Below the pieces are notes generated by a model. It made no database searches. It saw nothing but the letters and a program-made list of their open reading frames with translations, and was not told the origin of the DNA. Below, piece after piece: positions 1-13,600 of a stretch of DNA of 64,000 nt. Numbering within the stretch: the first letter of the stretch is position 1; the number at the start of each line of letters is the position of its first letter. The position numbers were made by a program, and so were the translations under genes. Location of the stretch: the NCBI GenBank assembly GCA_013400115.1, contig VXBP01003621.1, forward strand, positions 7,480-71,479. The letters are read 5' to 3'. Source of the stretch: Rhinopomastus cyanomelas (lineage: Eukaryota > Chordata > Aves > Bucerotiformes > Rhinopomastidae).

Positions 1-515
1 TCAGCAAACTTGCTGACAGTGCATGCCAATCCCTCATCCAAGTCATCAATGAATAGACTGAACAGGACTGGTCCCAGCACCGATCCCTGGGGCACTCCAC
101 TAGATACAGGCCTCCAACTAGACTCTGTCCCATTGACCACCACTCTCTGACTTCTACCCTGTAGCCAGTTTACAATCCACCTCACTACCCGAAAATCTAG
201 GCCACACTGCCTCAGTTTGTCTGCAAGGATGCTGTGAGAGACCGTGTCAAATGCCTTTCTCAAGTCAAGATAGATGACATCCACGGCTCTGCCCTCATCC
301 ATCCACCTGGTTACACCCTCATCAAAGGCTATCAGGTTGGTCAAGCATGACTTTCCCTTTGTGAAGCCATGCTGACTGTCCCTAATGACCCTCCTGTCCT
401 TGATGTGCCCGGAAACAGCCTCTAGTACAAATTGTTCCATCCCTTTCCTGGGATGGAGGTGAGGCTGACCGGTCTATAGTTACCTGGGTCTTCCTTCTTT
501 CCCTTTTACTCCAGT
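1..515 (-). mobile_element. CR1 LINE, internal segment
   Basis: Resembles the internal part of avian CR1 read in reverse, with the characteristic phrases about the dated-insert region (ctggggcactccact, tcaaatgcctttctc). The element runs off the left edge. Confidence 0.65.
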
Positions 516-595
516 GAACAGATGTCCTTGGTTGTTATTCCAAGGCTTAAAAATGACCCTCAACACTAAACACTGCACTATTCCTTAAGTGAATG

Positions 596-1037
596 GTGGG
601 AGTCCAGCGCAGAGCCACAGAGGTGATGGAGGGAGGGGAGCATCTCCCTGCTGAGGAAAGGCTGGGGGAGCTGGGAGAAAAGGAGACTGAGGGGTGACCC
701 CATGAATGTTGATCAGCATGTGAGGGGCGGGTGTCAGGAGGATGGAGCCAGGCTCTGCTCAGGGGCACCCAGTGACAGGACAAGGGGCAGTGGGTGTGAG
801 CTGGGACACAGGAGGTTCCACATCAGTGTGAGGAGGACCTTCTTCCTGGTGAGTGTGACAGAGCCCTGGCAGGGGCTGCCCAGGGCGGGTTGTTCAGTCT
901 CCTTCTCTGGAGGCATTGAAAACCCACCTGGCCATGTTCCTGTGCAACTGGATCTAGGTGATCCTGCTGTGGCAGGGGGATTGGACTGGATGGTCTTTTC
1001 AGGTCCCTTCCAATCCCTAATGTCCTTTGAGACTGTG
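596..1037 (+). mobile_element. CR1 LINE, 3' part (subfamily A)
   Basis: Starts in the cagagccacagaggtgatg region and ends with the tail ggtcccttccaatcccta. Confidence 0.9.
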
Positions 1038-1337
1038 AAAAGCCCAACACCCAGAGCAACTTTCTGCCCACTCAACAACTAGTTTTCCCATCAGGTTTGG
1101 CAGTTCTATAGCAAACTGCAGCACCACAGCTCCACTTCTAGGTCATGTTGCCCAAACCTCTTGGAGCCAGTGCTGTCTTTAAGCTTTCTCTAGCTTCTCT
1201 CTCATACTCAAGGGACACGATGCAACATCTCATCTCTTAAGCTTTCTCTAGTTCCTCATACTCACGGGAAACAACACAAGATCTCATCAAAGACGTGATT
1301 TCTTGTGAGAAGAATTAGTCCCTGATACCTGTACTTG

Positions 1338-1378
1338 GTACAGAGAAGGTCCCTTCCAACCCTAACGCTCCGTGAGGT
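1338..1378 (+). mobile_element. CR1 tail fragment
   Basis: Short match to the terminal ggtcccttccaaccctaa region, about 110 bp downstream of the w63 donor. Confidence 0.45.
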
Positions 1379-1491
1379 GCGACCTGACGGCTCGACAGCC
1401 CTCCTGCGGCGCGTGACCCTTCCCTGACCAGCGCGCCTCGCGCTGCGCGCCCGTGGAAGGAAACACTCGTTCGCAGGCGACTCAGACTTAC

Positions 1492-1679
1492 TTAAGGCGC
1501 CTCTCCATGGACATGGCACAGATGTTCCTCCACCTCCTGTCCAGACTGCGGGTGGCCTGCTGGATGGAGTCACACTCTGCTTCTGTGGCACAAGCGTCGC
1601 AGTCGTGCAGCAGCACTTCGCACAAGTTGAGAACAGAGGCCACTCCAGTGCTGTGCTTCTCTATGTCCCTCTGGAGCTC
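1492..1679 (-). CDS. SYNE1: SYNE1 exon w63, last exon in the window
   Basis: 62 codons plus AA, phase 0/2, ELQRDIEKHST to MERRL. Acceptor ttacccgcag, donor TAA|GTAAGT. CEVLLHDCDACATEAECDS is invariant. The following exons, including the KASH region, lie left of position 1. Confidence 0.96.
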
Positions 1680-4600
1680 CTGCGGGTAAAGAAGCTGCTG
1701 CTCAGGGGACACTGCAGACCCCGCACAGCCACGAGCGCATCGCTCTCCTGCTCACTGCAAACACCACTGACAAGCTAACAACCGGGAGGAAAACCTCCAC
1801 CTAGCCAGAGGCGCGTCGGAGCCGCAGTATTAGCGACGAGGCAGGCACGTACCGCAAGCGTGGACCTCTGTGAACCTGCTGGTGGTTGAGCCACCGCCCC
1901 TGGGTGAGTGTAAAAGACACTCAGATGTGGTGCTGGGGGATCTGGTTTAGGGGTGACCCTGCAGAGTGGGGTTGGTGGTTGGACTCGATGGTCCCGCGGA
2001 TCTTTTCCAACCTGAATGACTCTGTGGTTCTACTCCTCTTCCCCAGTGAGGGGGCTGCAAAGCGGGCTGTCTGACTGGAGATGAGCAGCAGCATCTGTTG
2101 GACAGCACGTGTCCAGCAGCAGCTTCCAATTCTACAGCAGTGTCACTGGGGCTGCCCAGGGGGTTGTGGAGTCTCCTTCTCCTCAGATGTTTAAAACCCA
2201 ACTCGTGGCTGTTTCGGTGCTGCCAACTGTGCTGCAAGCCCCTGTAAGCTCACGTGTACAGCTCACGCATCTTTGTGTGCCAAGTGGGTCTCAAACGGCC
2301 CGCACGACGGAGCCGAGTTAGAGGGTTTGCTGGAACCTGCTCGGTCTGCGGCTACGTGCGCGACTCGCAAGGTCTGACAGGTGTCAGTCCGGCCTCTGGG
2401 AGCAGGCAGCTCAACCAAGTAACCAGCACAAAGCCCGAGGGGGAAGATGATGACAAGAACTCATTCGAGTTCCATCTCTGGTCAGCCAGGTCGTGGAGGG
2501 TTCGGTGTGAAAGGCGGCAGAAGGCTCTGCAAGTGACACAGTAAGTACCACTGGCTTTGGCACGTAAATGCTTCTCTGCCTCCTGCCCTCTCAGCACCCA
2601 GGTGGGTGTGGGCAGCCCCAGGGCACCCTGCTCTGGTTCTCCCCAAACCACGGTGCATCTGACAAAGGGCTGGGTTTTACCTGCTGCTCATTCAGCTTCT
2701 TCTGGATCTCCTCAGAGGCACAGGTTTCATAGACGATGGGTTTGGACAGCTCTGACTCTATGTGGGCGAGCCAAGACCTCAGGCTGCTCATGTTTTTGTC
2801 CAGCTGCTGCACTGCAACAAGGGTCTCCTTCAACTTCTTTACCCTGCAACGAACGAGAAACAGCAGCTTAAGTCCCCCCGAAGGAGAATTTCCACAGCAA
2901 GTCTTCAGAGGAACCCAACTTGGATGGCAGTTCTGTCCTGAAGTCTTCCCCTGTTGTCTGACAAAAGTACATTCTGTGTGCTCCCCTGGTGGAGCTGGAA
3001 GCCCTTCCCTCAGCTTCTGTCACCAATGACCTGTGAGCAGAGCCCAGCAGCAGCATCTCTGCAGGGTCCTCTCAGAGAGCTGTGGAGAGCCATGAGGGCT
3101 CCCCTCAGCCTCCTCCTCAACTCTCTCCATCTCTCCCCATCAGATTTACTCTCCAGGCCCTTCCCCAGCTTCGCCGCCCTCCTCTGCAGTGCTGAGTGCA
3201 GGGGGACAGTCAGCTCCCTACCAAGTGAAGAGGCCTTTTTCATCCTGGTGATTTCTAAGCACCGGGCTGCAAAGCACAGGACGGTTTGGGTTGGAAGGGA
3301 CCCTTCAAGAAAACCCAGTGCAGCCCTCCTGCAATGAGCACGGACACCTCCCACTAGACCAGCCAACCTGAGCTGAGGTGTTTCCAGCGACAGGGCGCCT
3401 CCGGGTAACCTGTTTCGCTGCCAAGAGCTGCCCTTGAGCCCATCAGTTTCAGAGAGGGGTCCGCCGGAGGGCTTCATGAGAGTTCCTGAGTGCCCAGCGC
3501 TGACTGAAGTTGTGCCGGGTGGGAATGGACTACTTCAGACTCCAACAGGTCAAGCTGGAACGCCACCGCACGGCAATTCCCAAGTCCTGCTGAGACCCTG
3601 ACCCCGCAGCAGCAACGGCCGGCGAAGAATTACATGGGGGTGGTTCTATTTTTTTCACTCAAGAGAACATGAAGCCTGGAAACACGAAGCTTCTCCAGAG
3701 AAGGGAGACTCCACAACCCCCCTGGGCAGCTCGTCCCAGGTCACATGAAAAACAGGCAGCGGGAGAACCACGTGGCCCTGACAGGAGGAGAGATACCTCT
3801 AATTCAACGAGCCCTGAATTAGACAGCCTTGGATTCCACTTAAACCTGAACAGGAACAGCCCTGCAGATCCACTACAGCGCATCGTATCGGACTCATAGT
3901 TGCTGTGTTAGTCACTCAGACAGCTGGTTGCTAATATTAAGCTTGAACAGAGCTGGTCCTAAGTCTGCACAAAGGAAGCAGAAAGGAGGAGAGATTTTTA
4001 CAGAAGGCTTCTCCTCGGAACTGGACAGAGCTTCCAGAAGCACTCGCTGAAACCGTGGCAAACACAACTCTACCAAAACCAGTTGCTTCACAGTGAGTTT
4101 AAAAATCATCCTCTGTGATTCAAATGATTTCCTGCCCAAAGCACCAGGACACCACTATTACCACCAGCTGCATTTGCTCTTCAGTTTCCCCTTTCAAGGA
4201 TTAAATTCCTAGAGCTGTGACCAGCAGAAACCCATCTGAAGAGACGGTGTGCTTCGGGGAAAAAGCCTGCTGAATCAAGGCTCCAGGGTGAGGCAGGCTA
4301 CGACACAACCATCAGGAGGTGCGGCGCAGCCCGTGTTCTGTCCACGCAGCCTGGAACACCTCCTTCATGGCTGCTGTCCTCCTCTGCCTTTCCCCTGCAG
4401 CCGTGCCCCCTTGACGACACCCCGGGCAGACAACGGAGCCTGCTTCTCTCACGCGCGCACGCGCTCTCGGGCTTGGAAACAGCATCAACACTAGTCCACG
4501 GTCTCAGCCAGCTAGGAGATCTCACTAGTTCTGAGTTTGCATCAGGAAGGAAAAGTGATTCTGGGATCACACAGAATCACAGGACTGGAAGGGACCTCAC

Positions 4601-7600
4601 AAGATCAGCTAGTCCAACCCCCCTGCCACGGCAGGACCCCCTCGATCCAGCTGCACAAGCGCTTCAGCATCAGGCGTAAAACACACGATGCCGCTATCGC
4701 CGAAGAAGAGTCATTTCTTGTAGGGCAGTGACCTCTAAGCACTGGTCTTTCATGGAAGCCTCCCTAGCAAGCCAAGACTACCAAGAGATTAGAAGCAAAC
4801 AAAAAGAGCTGCCTGCCTGCTGACATCGCAGTTACAGTCTGGGAGGTCCGCGTCCACCCCGCCATCCTCCGCCATCCTCACGGCGCGCAGGTCCTCGGCC
4901 ACCACCATGGAACCTCCCCGCTTTGAGAAGAACAACTTCTCCCACTCGGAAAGGCTGCGAGCGCTGCTCTGGTGGGGGCAGGAAAGGGGACCCCCTCCTC
5001 TGCGCTCGGGAGCGCTCCACGCCAAGCAAGTGCTAGCCGCCGGCGCGCGATAACATGAGACCCCATGGGGACGAGTCATCGTGTTACTAAATAAAACTCG
5101 TGTCCACCAACATGTGTCACACTTGATCTCCTGGAATGTGGCCGGGAGAACGTGCCAGGGGAAGGGAGGAAGCACGTACAGAGCCTTCTCTGCAAACCCC
5201 GAGCAGTCGTGGAGCAACAGCTCGGCCTCCCGGCTGCCAACACCTGCGACGCTTTCTGCACCGGCCTGGCAGCGCACAACAGCTGGCCTGAAAGGAGGAA
5301 ACTGGTCTAGAAGGACAGAAACAGAAGGCTCTGGTGCAGGAGACACGGCTCCCTCTGTGCAGTTACAGACCTCCTCTGGATGGAGAGGCACACAGAAACA
5401 TGGGGTAACAGGATGTGAGAAGGGAAGGGGAAAGTGGAGAGGGGAGAGGCAAGAGGGGACTATCCAACTACCACAGCAGAATACACAGACCCCAGTATAC
5501 AGGAATCGATTTTAAAGAGCCTCTGGAGCCCTTTGAAAGTGATCTTGGGGGGATGCAAACCCTTTTGTCCAGTGGGGATCAGATACCCACACAAGTATCT
5601 TGGACCTCTGCTCATCTACAACCTGGCCCTGAACTGGCACCAGCCTAAGCCCCAGCTGAAGTGACCACGTTTGCACAACCCAGCATCACTTTCAAGGCAG
5701 CTGAGCAGCAGGATGGAAAGAGAGAAGAGCAGGTACTAGTGCTGAGCACAGCACAGCCGAGAAGGCTGATTTGGAATGGCCTGGAAGGGAAATCAGTATC
5801 TTACACAAATCAGAACTAGGACTTTTCACCAGAAACTTCCTGAAGGTCTTACGTGAGTATTTGACTAAGTAGGCGCTGGCAGGGGCTGCCAGAGGGGGCT
5901 GTGGAGTCTCCTTCTCTGGAGACATTTCGAACCTGACTGGACCTGTTCCTGTGCAACTGGATGTAGGGGATCCTGCTGTGGCGGGGGGATTGGGCTGGAT
6001 GGTCTTTGGAGGTCCCTTCCCATCCCTAATGACTGGATCTAGGGGATCCTGCTGGGGCAGGGGCTTGGACTGGCTGATCTCCCGAGGTCCCTTCCCATCC
6101 CTCACGTTCTGGGGGGTCTGTGATTTAAAAAGGCCAGGACACAATGACAGCAAATACACTTTTATGTTCCACAACCGGCAACGTATCGCAGCCTGTGAAA
6201 CCAGCAGGCCCCTCGACCGCACCGCACCGCTTCCTGACTTAATGTGTCTGTAAGAAACACTCAGTGCTCACGACTTCAAAACCAACCCCACTGCAGAAGC
6301 ACTTTGAACGACCAGAATCACCCTGCTTACACAACATGTGCTGCTCCCCACGCTTACGGCTTCAGAGCAGAGGTGCAGTAAAAGCTTATGAAAGAAGAGT
6401 GATAAAAACAGCTGAAAAAGATGATAAAACTGGAAAAACCCCTTTGTGCTGCTAAAGGGACTCAAGTAGTTACTAAACCCTAAGTTCTTGCATCACGAAG
6501 CACGCTTGCTCTGACCGCGGCTGAGCGAGGGGGCTGGACTAGATGATCTCTAGAGGTCCCTCCCAAGCCCTAACATTCAGTGATTCTGGGTGGTTCTCAC
6601 AAATCACCCTCTGGACACCCCCTTCTTGAAGAAGAAGGATGAACTGCAAATCCGAAGAGGCAACGGAGGCGCGTTGCGTTTCAGAACAAACTCAGCCCAC
6701 GGCTGACGACGAGAAGGCGCGCAACAACAACAACAACAACAACACGACTCTACCTCCACAGCACTCGCTGTTCTCATCTGCCTCAAGAAGCACTTCAGCA
6801 GCAGAACCACTGTCTTACCTGGCTGCAATGAGATCCAGAAGATGCTGCCACCTGTCATTGATCTTGCCCAGCTTGTACTCGATCTCCGACGCCTTACTCT
6901 CATGGCTGGCTTTAGCGAGCCGCTCGCCCATCTGCTGGAGCTGGATCTTGTTCTTCTGGGCTACAGCAATTTCCTCTTGATAGTCCTGGATCGTAAAGAG
7001 CAACCAGAAGTCAGGGCACCTAGTGGGGACACACTCTGCTGTCTCTACTAAAGGAGTCACACAAAAACACAAGTGACTGTTATTTTTTGATTGGAGAGAC
7101 TGTTTCTTGGTGGCAGAGCTATGAGGAACTTCATCAGAGGAACAAACACCCCAAGCCACGATGCCCTCTACCACACCTCTGCCGTCGGTAACTCACGACA
7201 GGCATCTCAGACCAAAAGCACTCTGATGCCCGCGGGTTTGCATTCACTTCACTTCCTGGGAGGTGCTGCCTCAGGCAAGGCCGGCACACACCGCACAGGC
7301 AGAGGACCACAAGCACACGGTCCTCCTGGAACCCACAAACACCCGTGCAAGGCGACAGCTCCATCTCGCTTCGCTCGGCCAGCGCTCTCTGGAGGACACA
7401 GCGAGTCAGCAGTTAGAGAGGAGCGCGTGAGGGGACGTGCCCTGCACCCTCCCTACCTTTTTGAGCTTCTCGATCATTTCCTCTATGAGGATGTCCCCGC
7501 TCTGAGAAACCTTGCTTTCCATCTGCGTCAGCCACTCGCAGAGCTCCTTGTTCTTCTCGCTGAAGACAGCCCACTCGTTCAGCCTCTCGCTCACTTGTTG

Positions 7601-10600
7601 CCGACGTAAGGAGACCTTGAACCGTTTGCAGAGGTTGAACAAAAACCAGGCAGTCAGTGCATTTCACAGACACTTGAAAAGCTGCCCCTCAACAGGGGCT
7701 CCTCTGGCCCTGGAGGAGTGCTCCAGCCACTTGCTTGTCACGACCACAAACTGGAGTTATCACAGAACGTCAGGGATTGGAAGGGACCTGGCAGGAAGGC
7801 GCCCGGATGCCTCTGTCTGTGTGCAGGGTGTAGGTGACGGGAACAACGAGACGAACGGTTAGCTCTGAACGCACAGAGAGTCACACAAAGTATTTTCAGT
7901 ACAACTGGGTCTCTTGAGCTGGGAGATGGAGACTGAGGGGTGACCTCATTAATGCTGAGAAGTATGTTAAGAGTGGTGGCAGGAGAATGGAGCCAGGCTC
8001 TGCTCAGGGGCACCCAGTGACAGGACAAGGGGCAGCGGGTGTGAGCTGGAGCAGAGATGATTCCCCATCACAATATGAGAAGGGCCTTCTTCATGGTGAG
8101 GGCGATGGAGCACTGGAGCAGGCTGCCCAGGGGGGCTGTGGAGTCTCCTTCTCTGGAGATGTTTAACACCCATCTGGACATGTTCCTGTGCAACTGGATC
8201 CAGATGATCCTGCTGCGGCAGGGGGATCAGACTGGATGATCTTTTGAGGTGTCTTTCAATCCCTGATGTTCTGTGATTCTGAGAGCGCTCAGTTCTGACC
8301 CTGGCTGTGTCTACAGGCATCTCTCTGAAAAGCTGCCGCTGGCATCAACGTGCCTCCCAACCCTGCCGTGGCCAGCGCTCAGTCCGGGTACTTGCCTGGT
8401 GGCACAGCTCCTCCCACTGCCTGTGCAGAAGCTCCACGCGCTCGCTGAGGATCGAGATGTCGTCTGCACTAATGCACAGAGACAAGCTCTCCCTCAGCAA
8501 AGAGAGGTGCGCGAGGTCATCTCTCCACCCCTCAACGGCATTCTCCAGCTCCTGGAAAGAAAAACGTGAGGACAAAGGATGAGTTTGCCCCACAGGAACC
8601 TCGTCTCAAAGGAGAAGCACTAAACAACAGCCCAGATGCAGTCTAGATGCCTAGTGTGTACAGCCAGCAACGCGAAGCCGATCACTGACGGGGAGCTCGC
8701 TGCACACGGGCAGGCACAGCTGAGACACGGAGCAGCACGTGCTTTACCTTGCAACGGATGTGCTCCGCGTGCAGCTCATCGTGGTGTTCTGGCAAAGGCT
8801 GAGCAAGCTTCTTCTTGAACGACTTCAGCTTCTCCAGGGAGTCCCCTATGCCCTTCTCAGACTTTTCCCAGTCCTGGAGGCAGAGTGCACACGCGGTTTC
8901 GTTTCAGCTCTGGGTGATGCCAGCTGACACCTCACCCCTACGCTTGTTCATAACCACGGTAGGTCCTGAGATCTGCCTCTGAACAGCACTCGGTCTCCAC
9001 AGCCACACGCACAACCGTCTCGCACACTGATGCGCAGGTCTCTGCTGGCAGAAGCACTCTCCAAGGCCACAGCTTCCTGTTACTACAACACCGTACAGAC
9101 ACTGCAGCAGCTAGAGTTTGCCCACTTCCTCATGGTCTACGTGGGCACAAGGCAATCCAACCACAGCAGCTGCCACGTGGCAGCACGGTTTTACCTGCCT
9201 CCCTTGCTTGCTGAAGTCTGTTAAAAACAGGCTACTCACAGGCAGCAAGAGCTCTGCGAGGGGAGTCACATGATAAACAATCCCACAACTTCACACACAG
9301 ACTCACACGTGATCGTTCAGGTTGGAAAAGACCATTGGGATCAGCAAGTCCAACCAGCAACCCTACTCTACAAGGTCACCCCTAAACTACATGCCCCAAC
9401 ATGACCTCTAAGTGACTTTTAAACTCATCCAGGGATGGGGACTCAACCACCACCCCGGGCAGCCCAGTCCAGGGCCTGACCACTCTCTCCAGGAAGATTT
9501 TCATCTCTACAGTGTGCTTTCAGAGAGCTGTACAGAGTGGTGAGGCCTCCCCTCAGCCTCCTCCTCCTCTCCATCTCTCCTCATCAGATTGATTCTCCAG
9601 GCCCTTCCCCAGCTTTGCTCCAGCACCCTGGTGTCTCCCTGGTCCTGAGGTGCACTTGTTTGTCACACTCTGTTTCTAGACACTCTCCTTCCACCACTGC
9701 CTTTGCACTTCTCTCGTTCCATGCTTCACAATCCCTTGAAAGGGATTTTCCTTCACATGCTTCACAGTGAACCTGCAGAGTAGGGTTGATGGTTGGACTC
9801 AACGGTCCCAAAGGTCTTTTCCAACTTGAATGAGCCATGAATTTCCTAAAGACATCCAGAGGAAATCACATACTTACCTTGAGCAGTAAAGCAAGCTGCC
9901 TCTTTTGGTGCTCCAGCCGGGTGCTAGCTATCTTCCAGTGCTCCTGAATTTCAGTCAGCTCTGCCTGCAGGGCTGCCTCCGCTCCACTGTCAGCCGAGAG
10001 CAGCAGCTGCTTCCCAGCTTCCACAGTGAGGATGTAGCTCCCTTGCTGCCTCAGGAGAACCTTCTCTTTAAGCTGGAAATGTGAACAACTTGCTGTCAGC
10101 TTTGTCTTTTCAATGCAGTTCACTGTAACTCCTGCTCAAGCCCCGACACACCTTGGCTGACACGTGACCTGCTGCCCAAAGGCTCTAACCTGCTCCTTTC
10201 AGCAGCACCTCCTGTGCAAACCTGCAGAGGCTTCTCTGAGGTGACAGCAACACATCAGCATCAGTGTCTCCATCACTCTTAACGTGAAACAGCTCCTCTC
10301 CACTTTGTTCTGCCTACAGGCTTTATTACTGCGCGCAAGGCTGACAGACAGGCACCGCTCTCACGTGAGCGCGGACACTCGAGGTGTCGCTTTTTGTTCG
10401 CCCAGCACACGCCTCAAACAGGACAGTGCTGACGTGACAGCAGCTACAAAGCAGAACACAGAAACCCCCAGGCTTTCGAGGGCGCAGAGAGCTCTCCGCT
10501 GCGTGTGCCCAGCACGTCTCCAAAGAACTGACACCCAGTTTGGCTTCCTGCAGAGCAGGCAGTCTAAGTCCAGCACTGGTTTAGACGGTGAAGGATGGAG

Positions 10601-13600
10601 AGAAGGCGAGAGCTTTTCTCCTCTTTCTTCAGAGACTCCGGACCCACCTGCACTTCGTCCAGGAGGGCTCTGGCTTGCTGCAGCGGGATCGGAGCATCGC
10701 CCAGCCCGCTCACCGGCTCACAAGACACTTCTGCCAGCCACCTGCGCAGCTTCTCCGCCAGCTCCCGGTAGCGCTGCCACTGCTGAATCTGGCTGTCAAT
10801 GATGCCCCTCCTCTGCTGCGCCCGGCGGATCACGCCTTGCCACTGATCGCTGAGAAGCGTCAGCTTCAGGTTAAACTCGTCCCTGGTGCAGGGAGAGGCA
10901 CAACACATACACCAGTTACAGAATGAGCTCACACCAGGACCACGATGACCTCAGCAGACTCGCACCCGAAGCCACGGGTGCTTCACTGACTATCAGCCGT
11001 GTGACCGCAAGCCTTCAAACCCAGACCTCCGACAGCACCGCACTCCTACCCCACCGCGGTGAGGCTGCAGGTGTTTGGAAACAGCAGCGGGGGAGCCTCT
11101 CGGTGGGTGCAAATTCCCAGCTGCCACAAGTAACAGGCTAACTCGAGCACTTTGCCGCCGCAGGCCCTTGCGGTGGGAGTTTTCCAGTGAGCAGCAGACC
11201 AGACACGCGCGCGACCCGCATGGTAACCCAAGTCAAGACCAGCCTCAAGGCCGCCGCGTTCCCAAAGCCATCCACGCGCCCGCTAGGCTGAGGAGCGCAT
11301 CGCATCGCCGCCAGCAGCAGCACAGGAACGCCTACCTGTCATCCACCTGTCCCTGCTCCAGGAGGTGCTGCCCGTCCGAGACAACCGAGTGCAGGATCTG
11401 CTGGCGGCTGAACATCTCTGCCTGGAAGAGCTGCCGGGCAGAAGACAAGGACACGACAATCAGAGCTCACGTTTCATTCCAAAGCAGTTCAACAGGAGTC
11501 CTGTCACTAGTGTCAGCTGACTAGTTCTGTCAACAGGGTACGCTGTGGTGGCGTACCAACGCGTCCGAGGACTTGCCTCGTGTGCCCTCTGTTGTTCCAG
11601 AAGGCTCTGGTAGTTTCCTGAAATCTCTGCCGTCAGCTGCTGCTCAGTCTGGATGAGTAAATCCATCCAAGTCTCACACTTCTCCAAGAAGGTCTGCTGC
11701 TGCAGCGAGAAAGACTGCAGCTTACTGCAAGAAAGAACAAAAGGTGCATCCAGGTGAGGCCTCCTCCTCTCAAAAGCCCTGAGAGCATTTTCGCAGCACA
11801 ACTCCAGACTCTAACGCTGTTCCCACCCAGCGGCCTCGTCCAATTTATTTAGTCGAGGCTCTGAAAAGCTGCAGCCTTCCTCAGTTCCCACTCTGTTCAT
11901 GTCTGGCAGAACAAACATCCCCGCTCACTGGCTTTCACAGAATCACAGAACATTAGGGATTGGAAGGGACCTCCAAAGATCATGCAGTCCAAAACCCTGC
12001 CACAGCAGGATCCCCTAGATTGAGTTGCACAGGAACAGGGCCAGGAGGGTTTGAAACATCTCCGGAGAAGGAGACTCCACCACCCCCCTGGGCAGCCCCT
12101 GCCAGGGCTCTGGCACCTTCTCTGTGAAGAAGGTGCTTCTGATATTTATATGGAACCTCCTGTGTTCCAGCTGATACCCACTGCCCCTTGTGCAGAGCCT
12201 GGCTCCCTCCTCCCACCCTTCACACGTTTACACGTGGACTTTGCAGCTGTCGTAACGCAGGGACACTCCACAGCAATCCTTATCCCCACCTGAATCTCTC
12301 CATCGTCTGGGATGAAATCTGAGACCAGGACCTGTTCAGATTCTGCATCCTTTTGATTTCTTTGTCGCTCAGAGGAAGCCTGTAACCCAGCTCGTTGAGG
12401 CGGTCCAGGTCTGGGGCCATGCTGCTGAACTTCAACATCTGGCTCTGCAACAAACAGTCCGAGCTCAGCGACTGCTCTGCTACCGGCTCCCAGTTGAACT
12501 GGGAAGGGCCTTGGTTGCCCCGCTGTGGCAAGCGCTCCCTACGCCAGGGAGGTGCACCTCCAGTTGCCAGCCTCTAAGCCTCAGAGGAGAGGAAGATCTA
12601 CGCTGGTGTGGCACAGAACGGCCGGGGTTGGAAGGACCCTGAAGATCGTCCAGTTCCAACCCCCTGCACAGGCAGGGACACCTTCACTAGATCCAGTCTC
12701 CAGAGAAGGAGACTCCCCAACCCCCTGGGCAGCCCCTGCCAGGGCTCTGGCACCCTCACTGGGAAGAAGGGCCTTCTCACACTGATGGGGAACCTCCAAT
12801 GTTCCAGCTACACTCTCAAAAAAAGCAGAGAGAGACCAAGATGAAGGCAGCCTCTACAACCTGCTAGAGTTTTCATTCCCATTGACTCGATTTCATTCTA
12901 AACAGTTTGCTGGCCCTTCTCTTCTCTACCCAGGGGCCAAGCAACACGGACACCCGCTCCTTGACCGCATCACAGCTGTAAACTCCCGGTGCCACACTTC
13001 CTGTGACAGCCCTTTACCATGTCTAGAGCACGTGCAGATCTGTGCAGACCCGGCGACACAAAGCAGCAGTCTAACAGAAAAAAATCCAACGCTTCCTGCG
13101 TTGAAGAGTCACCTTGAGTTCCTCCATCCTGCTCTTGATTGTTGGGAGATCACACGAGTGACTGGGATCCTGGCCTTTCAGGGTCTCTTCTGCTTCTGTT
13201 ATCCAGGCCTCAAGGACCTGCAGGTTCTTGGCGAAGGTCTGGTAGTCCAGCACTCCAGCCTACAACAACAAGGAGCCGGAGCGTAAGCTCTCTGGCCACA
13301 GGGTGCCCACACTGGCAGGACATGACTTCACAGCGTTTCCAAGGCAGATCTGCAAACAGCTGTACAGGCCAGGAGCTACCCACCACGCAGTCATCACCCA
13401 GCAGGCGCTGGCACACGTGGCAGGAACAGGAGCTGCACAAGTCACTGCACAGTCACTCAGAATCTCTCATCTGTTCCACTGCCTAAGAAAACGAGGGAGA
13501 CAGGCTGCCTTCAGGGCAGCAGCAGCTGTTCCTCTAGCTGCTGGCACCACTGCTGTCCGTGGAACGCCCTGGGCGTTCCGGGTGGACGCTTCCCTCCATC

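Noticed and set aside
702..1082. Plus-strand open frame of 126 codons
   Set aside because: It lies wholly within a CR1 3' fragment; similar frames recur in every CR1 copy and have no reverse-transcriptase or endonuclease motif.
4832..5066. Alternative frames overlapping the alpha-2 exon
   Set aside because: Frame shadows of a GC-rich region; only the frame starting at 4908 matches nesprin-1-alpha-2 and splices in phase.
6604..6903. Open frame with a Cys run, and its Asn-rich antisense partner
   Set aside because: Both arise from the (CAA)7 repeat read on opposite strands.
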